From contig OY783195.1 in the NCBI GenBank assembly GCA_963678675.1, positions 13,986,505-14,050,504 of the forward strand: a stretch of DNA of 64,000 bases, given 5' to 3'. Numbering within the stretch: the stretch's first letter is position 1; each line of letters starts with the position of its first letter. A model generated the notes under the pieces. The model saw nothing but the letters and a program-made list of their open reading frames with translations, was not told the origin of the DNA and made no database searches. A program made the position numbers and the translations under genes. This DNA is from Xiphydria camelus (taxonomy: Eukaryota > Arthropoda > Insecta > Hymenoptera > Xiphydriidae). Positions 60,498 through 64,000 of this stretch are shown one piece after another.

Positions 60498-61404
60498 TGT
60501 GGTGCTGGAACTTCATAAGCCAGCAAGAAAAAACTTCCCGCGTCGGTGTGTTGACGTTCGCGGTCTGGATGAGACCTGGCAGGCGGATCTCGTCGACATA
60601 TCGGTTTACGCGAGAGCTAACGGTGGACACCACTTTCTGCTGACGGTAATCGATGTATTTTCGAAATTCGCCTGGGCCGTGCCATCCAAGAGCAAGAATG
60701 CCAATGATGTTACGGTCGCCATGAAGACTGTTCTCGAGCAGGGCCGTACACTGAAGAACCTGCAAGTCGACTCTGGCAAGGAATTCTACAACGCCAAGTT
60801 CAAGACTCTCATGCAGCGACACGGCATCAACCTGTACTCGACCTTCAGCAATCTGAAAGCATCCATCTGCGAGCGTTTCAATCTCACCCTGAAGAGCAAA
60901 ATGTGGATGCAATTCAGTCTACGCGGAAATTACAAGTGGACGGACATTTTACCCGACTTGGTGTCCACCTACAATGACAGCAAACATCGAACCATCGGGA
61001 TGAAACCGCGTGAGGTCACCGCTCGAAACACCCAACAGCTGTTGCGACGCGTGTACAAGAATCATAACGCAGGGATGTGGAAGAAGAAGAAGAAGCCAAA
61101 GTTCCGATTCGGCGACAAAGTACATGTCAGCAAGTTCAAGCACGTCTTCGAGAAGGGTTACACACCCAACTGGACTACGGAGATATTCACCGTCGCTGGG
61201 GTAAAAAACACCGATCCAGTGACGTACCGACTAAAGCATTATCAAGATCAACCCATAGAAGGTGCTTTCTACGAGGAGGAACTCGCCGCAGTCAAACATC
61301 CCGACGTATACCTCGTGGAGCGGGTGCCCAAGAGACGCGGAAATAGATTATTTGTAAAGTGGTTGGGTTTCAATGATTCACACAACAGTTGGACAAATAA
61401 ATGA
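60478..61404 (+). CDS. Polinton integrase (retroviral-type DDE) with C-terminal chromodomain
   Basis: 308 residues from ATG 60478. The catalytic triad is D37 (TWQADLVD), D98 (LQVDSGKEFYN) and E132 (ICERFNLTLK), with 33 residues between the last two, slightly under the usual 35. An SH3-like region with KFRFGDKVHVSKFKHVFEKG follows. The end, YLVERVPKRRGNRLFVKWLG, is a chromodomain cut short of its last helix. The N-terminal HHCC zinc domain of Polinton integrases is not encoded in this frame, so the protein is probably 5'-truncated despite an intact catalytic core. It joins element ends to target DNA, giving 5-6-base duplications. Confidence 0.85.
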   Translation: MGEEKLAVVLELHKPARKNFPRRCVDVRGLDETWQADLVDISVYARANGGHHFLLTVIDVFSKFAWAVPSKSKNANDVTVAMKTVLEQGRTLKNLQVDSGKEFYNAKFKTLMQRHGINLYSTFSNLKASICERFNLTLKSKMWMQFSLRGNYKWTDILPDLVSTYNDSKHRTIGMKPREVTARNTQQLLRRVYKNHNAGMWKKKKKPKFRFGDKVHVSKFKHVFEKGYTPNWTTEIFTVAGVKNTDPVTYRLKHYQDQPIEGAFYEEELAAVKHPDVYLVERVPKRRGNRLFVKWLGFNDSHNSWTNK

Positions 61405-61648
61405 TTCATTTATTCCTCCAAATCCACGTTTATATTCATTTATAGGGGTGAGAGGCGATACGCGTCGCTCTCCAGATAAATACGAGGAGAACCTTCGGAT
61501 GGAGCAGAGCAATCGATTGGAAGTCTTTAGTGCTGCGGTACTTGAGGGCTCTCTCTCTCATAATGCCGCTTAGTTTTACTTAAGTATATCCACACTTATA
61601 TTTATATCCACAGACGCACGCACACCTATATTTACATTTGTAATCCTA

Positions 61649-61689
<41 letters not shown>

Positions 61690-61750
61690 TATTTACATTT
61701 GTAATTCTATCTATATTTACAGTCGTAACCCTATTCCATACACACACACT
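61405..61750. other. Intergenic region with (CA)n microsatellite
   Basis: A CA run occupies about 61650-61686, with CACACACA again at 61739. ACACCTATATTTACATTTGT-like phrases repeat on each side. The region separates the convergent integrase and polymerase genes. Confidence 0.8.
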
Positions 61751-61753
61751 CAT

Positions 61754-64000
61754 TTACTCATCCACATCCACATACATATTTACATTTGTTATTCTGCAGT
61801 GCCCCCAGGGCAGAGTGTCCGTAGTGTCGGGTTGCAGGCACCTCTTGTCGTCGTGCGGACTGAGCGCGAGTTTGGTCTGCTGCACAGTCTGCACTTCGTG
61901 CAATTTCGATCGAAAGAGATACTGCGAGCGATACCGTGTCGTATTTTTCCTCAAGCAGGTGACGTAGTCCTCGAAATCGATGGTTCTCGCGAGCACCGAC
62001 GACTTGACGCCCTTGGCCTTCTTCATGCGGTCCTCACCGTTGACCCGCACGCTGTACATTTTGCTGCGGAGTCCGACGAATTCCGTCATGATCTGACCGT
62101 TGCACTCGTCCTTCATGAGGCCGACCACCTTCTTGTTCACCAGCGGCATCTCGAAGGCGTTCTCAGCGGGGTAGTCGGACGTGTCGAAGCGCCCAATGTG
62201 ACGCTTCATCACGTCGTAGACGTCCCCGCCTCGCACTTCGTAGATGAGGCTGTCGGTGTCCGTGTAGAGCAGCTTGCAATTGCTCTCGAAGGTCGGCATC
62301 ATGAAGTCGTAGTGAAACTCGTAAACGCAAGTTTTCGACAAGTCGAGTACGCAGAACCCCACGTAGATCGGCTTATTCAGCAAAACCTCGATCTTGCTGA
62401 GCTGCACGGCTACGAGGTTTTCTGCGAAAACGGCTCGGTTGTGGAAGTTGGGCTTGGCGATGAGTGCTTCAGCACCGTATCTGCCCTTCCACTTGGTTAC
62501 GAGTTTGACGTCAACACGTTTGCGCACGTTCTCCATCGTCTTACCGAACACCGCGTTGTTCATGAGTTTGAACAAGTTCTTCTCAAACTCATTGCGGGCT
62601 CGTTTGCTCATGCCGCTGTTCAGGTTTATGTAGCTCTTGAGCCACGGTGATTGCTCGAACTTCAGGGCTCTGTGGATTTTGGTGAGCCGTAGACCGTGCT
62701 CAAGAGCTTGCCTGAGGTTGCGGTAGTGGATGATGTAACGTGATTTCGAGTACAACGTCGTCAGAAGCTTGGGCTCTTTCGAGCCCGGTGGCTTCATCTG
62801 CTCGGGACATAGCGGCAGGTCTCGGTGTACGTCGTAGATGGCTTCCGGATAGTCCAAGTCCACCTCGCGTATGTATCCGATGGGTGAGTCGTCGGGCACA
62901 TTCCACTGGAAGTCGTCGTTGTCGAGGTTCTCCACCCACTTGAAGTCACCGTACGGGAGATGTTGCGTCATCGCCCAGCCGTACAAGTTGTTCACATCGA
63001 AGTACATGAGGTACTTCACCACGGGATTATAGTCCCTCATGTACACGTTGTTGGCTCGGGCGTAACGGTTGCTGCACTGACTGACACCGCCTCGGATGCC
63101 CCGCTTGACGAATATGAGCATGTCGATGTCGGTGAGCAGTTGCAGCTCGATCGCGGTGTACTTCAGCATGGCGTCCCACGTGAGGCCGGGTGTGGTGTAG
63201 TAATGGGCTGGATCCAGACCGTACGCTTCGAGGCAATTGTCACGAAAATTTTCGAAAACGTCGGCCAGCAGCAGGACGTCGGTCTTGAGGTAGAGGTCCG
63301 CGTACTCGCCCAGAGTTCCCACGTTGAACTCACGCCAGACCCTTTGGGCGTGTTCGTAGTCCCCGTCGGAGATGTCGCAGCCATTGAGACGGCTGTGAAA
63401 TTGTTGCTGGGTCGGCAACTCCGTGACGTCGAGCTTGGCCCACGCGTCAAGAAACTCGTAAGGGAAGACCCCTTTCCGCCTCAGCAATTCGAACTGGTCG
63501 GTCTGGATTTGCGGGAACTGGCTCTTGGTGATCGGCGCCTCCGTGAGGTAAGACGCCAACTTCTCCAGCGAGGATGCCATGAAGCGGAAGGAGTCGATAA
63601 ATCGAAGAGCGATGTCGCTGCCCTTCAGATGTTTCGTGAACGAGACATATCGCTCCATGTTCAAGGGTAAAAGGTCGATCCGGCCGTCGAAGCAGGTGGA
63701 TATCTCCTTGATGATGAGGTGGCTGTCGTAGTTGCTGAGATTGTGGAAGACTACGGGAATGGTGCGCGAATCCTGATAATTCAGGTTACAGGCCTCGTGC
63801 GCTGCACCCCTGTATCTGCTGGTGAGATGGCAGTGGTCCCGAACTCTCCTCACATCCAGCAGCGGCTTCTCACAAATGTGACACTTCTCGGTGATGCGGA
63901 AAGCCCTCTCCTGTTTCTCCGTGAGCGGATGCATGGGTATGGTGTTCTTGAGGACTCCTCCGACCTGATCGACCAGCTCAGAAAGTTCGCGCGCGAACCA
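61754..64000 (-). CDS. Polinton protein-primed DNA polymerase B (partial, continues beyond window)
   Basis: The frame is open from the window edge to TAA at 61754, at least 748 residues; ATG at 63934 is internal. Near it lies a Cys/His cluster (CHICEKP...RDHCHLTSRYRG...C). 3'-5' exonuclease motifs follow: FHNLSNYDSHL and YLKTDVLLLADVF. The polymerase motifs are A (YFDVNNLYGWAM), B (KLMNNAVFGKTMEN) and C (LLYTDTDSLIY). This is the DNA_pol_B_2 family, which replicates Polintons from a terminal protein. No stop or frameshift is visible. Large plus-strand frames opposite it (e.g. 61799-62650) are shadows. Confidence 0.93.
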   Translation of the reverse strand, partial: WFARELSELVDQVGGVLKNTIPMHPLTEKQERAFRITEKCHICEKPLLDVRRVRDHCHLTSRYRGAAHEACNLNYQDSRTIPVVFHNLSNYDSHLIIKEISTCFDGRIDLLPLNMERYVSFTKHLKGSDIALRFIDSFRFMASSLEKLASYLTEAPITKSQFPQIQTDQFELLRRKGVFPYEFLDAWAKLDVTELPTQQQFHSRLNGCDISDGDYEHAQRVWREFNVGTLGEYADLYLKTDVLLLADVFENFRDNCLEAYGLDPAHYYTTPGLTWDAMLKYTAIELQLLTDIDMLIFVKRGIRGGVSQCSNRYARANNVYMRDYNPVVKYLMYFDVNNLYGWAMTQHLPYGDFKWVENLDNDDFQWNVPDDSPIGYIREVDLDYPEAIYDVHRDLPLCPEQMKPPGSKEPKLLTTLYSKSRYIIHYRNLRQALEHGLRLTKIHRALKFEQSPWLKSYINLNSGMSKRARNEFEKNLFKLMNNAVFGKTMENVRKRVDVKLVTKWKGRYGAEALIAKPNFHNRAVFAENLVAVQLSKIEVLLNKPIYVGFCVLDLSKTCVYEFHYDFMMPTFESNCKLLYTDTDSLIYEVRGGDVYDVMKRHIGRFDTSDYPAENAFEMPLVNKKVVGLMKDECNGQIMTEFVGLRSKMYSVRVNGEDRMKKAKGVKSSVLARTIDFEDYVTCLRKNTTRYRSQYLFRSKLHEVQTVQQTKLALSPHDDKRCLQPDTTDTLPWGHCRITNVNMYVDVDE

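Larger units (their letters stand above)
57400..64000. mobile_element. Polinton/Maverick element, partial and decaying (runs off the window)
   Basis: Gene content and order (DEDD-like protein, packaging ATPase, pX-like and adenain-like protease region, coiled-coil ORF, retroviral-type integrase, protein-primed DNA polymerase B) define a Polinton. Polintons are self-synthesising DNA transposons of 15-20 kb whose proteins overlap with those of virophage/adintovirus-type viruses. No terminal repeat was identified: the left end is probably near or left of 57.4 kb and the right end lies outside. No capsid genes are seen in this part. Confidence 0.85.

Noticed and set aside
61799..62650. 283-codon plus-strand frame, and 62960-63670 plus
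   Set aside because: Both lie opposite the DNA polymerase gene, whose catalytic motifs are unambiguous on the minus strand.
1..64000. Bacterial-style operons, riboswitches or a prokaryotic defence island
   Set aside because: Splice sites, LINEs, Helitrons, piggyBac and Polinton sequences show that the DNA is eukaryotic; no ribosome-binding-site pattern or prokaryotic gene set is present.

Overview
The window is repeat-dense eukaryotic DNA, almost certainly from an arthropod and most likely an insect. The evidence is spliced exons with GT-AG introns, poly-A signals, CR1/L2/Jockey-type LINEs, insect-style Helitrons, piggyBac, PIF/Harbinger, pogo, Mutator-like, Academ-like and Polinton/Maverick elements, and short runs of TTAGG, the usual insect telomere repeat. 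No conserved host housekeeping gene was recognised. Nearly every readable reading frame belongs to a mobile element, and most are broken.

Layout. 0-8 kb: satellite-like islands (a cluster of the word CCCAATTGGGC; ~100-bp units repeated directly and inverted), a possible solo LTR, an acidic ORF split by a 298-bp Harbinger-like MITE, a 984-bp perfect-type palindrome and a tRNA-like sequence. 8-23 kb: a composite palindrome with ~3-kb arms. Its flanks are rich in a GTTACTTCGGGGAC-like motif, and it was later hit by two Helitrons, several MITEs and a full-length LINE (LINE-1, minus strand). Because the arms are copies of one another, each later insertion can be read against an uninterrupted paralogous site.

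24.3-29.25 kb: a nest bounded by a 24-bp perfect terminal inverted repeat (TIR), holding a Mutator-like transposase fragment, a Cys-rich ORF and a frameshifted pogo-type transposase. 30-34.7 kb: a second, related LINE (LINE-2, plus strand) with a (CAT)n tail, lying against a Harbinger fragment. 34.8-35.8 kb: a TIR element. 37.5-48.3 kb: three long-TIR foldback-type transposons lie almost end to end. The middle one carries a broken XPG/FEN1-like nuclease gene of the Academ (AcademX) type. The others carry nested Harbinger, mariner and MITE copies.

50.6-51.2 kb: the 3' end of a spliced gene resembling DUF4806 proteins. 52-55.5 kb: hairpins, microsatellites and minisatellites. 55.77-57.4 kb: a two-exon acidic gene with a piggyBac relic inside its intron. 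From about 57.5 kb to the right edge: a decaying Polinton (Maverick) with a DEDD-exonuclease-like protein, a truncated packaging ATPase, a pX-like plus adenain-like protease region, a coiled-coil ORF, a DDE integrase with chromodomain, and a long protein-primed DNA polymerase B ORF running off the window.

The observation I consider most worth following is that both LINE copies place ORF2 in the same frame as ORF1. Only a TGA followed by C separates them, and there is no ATG before the endonuclease domain. This suggests stop-codon readthrough or re-initiation as the way the EN-RT protein is made.
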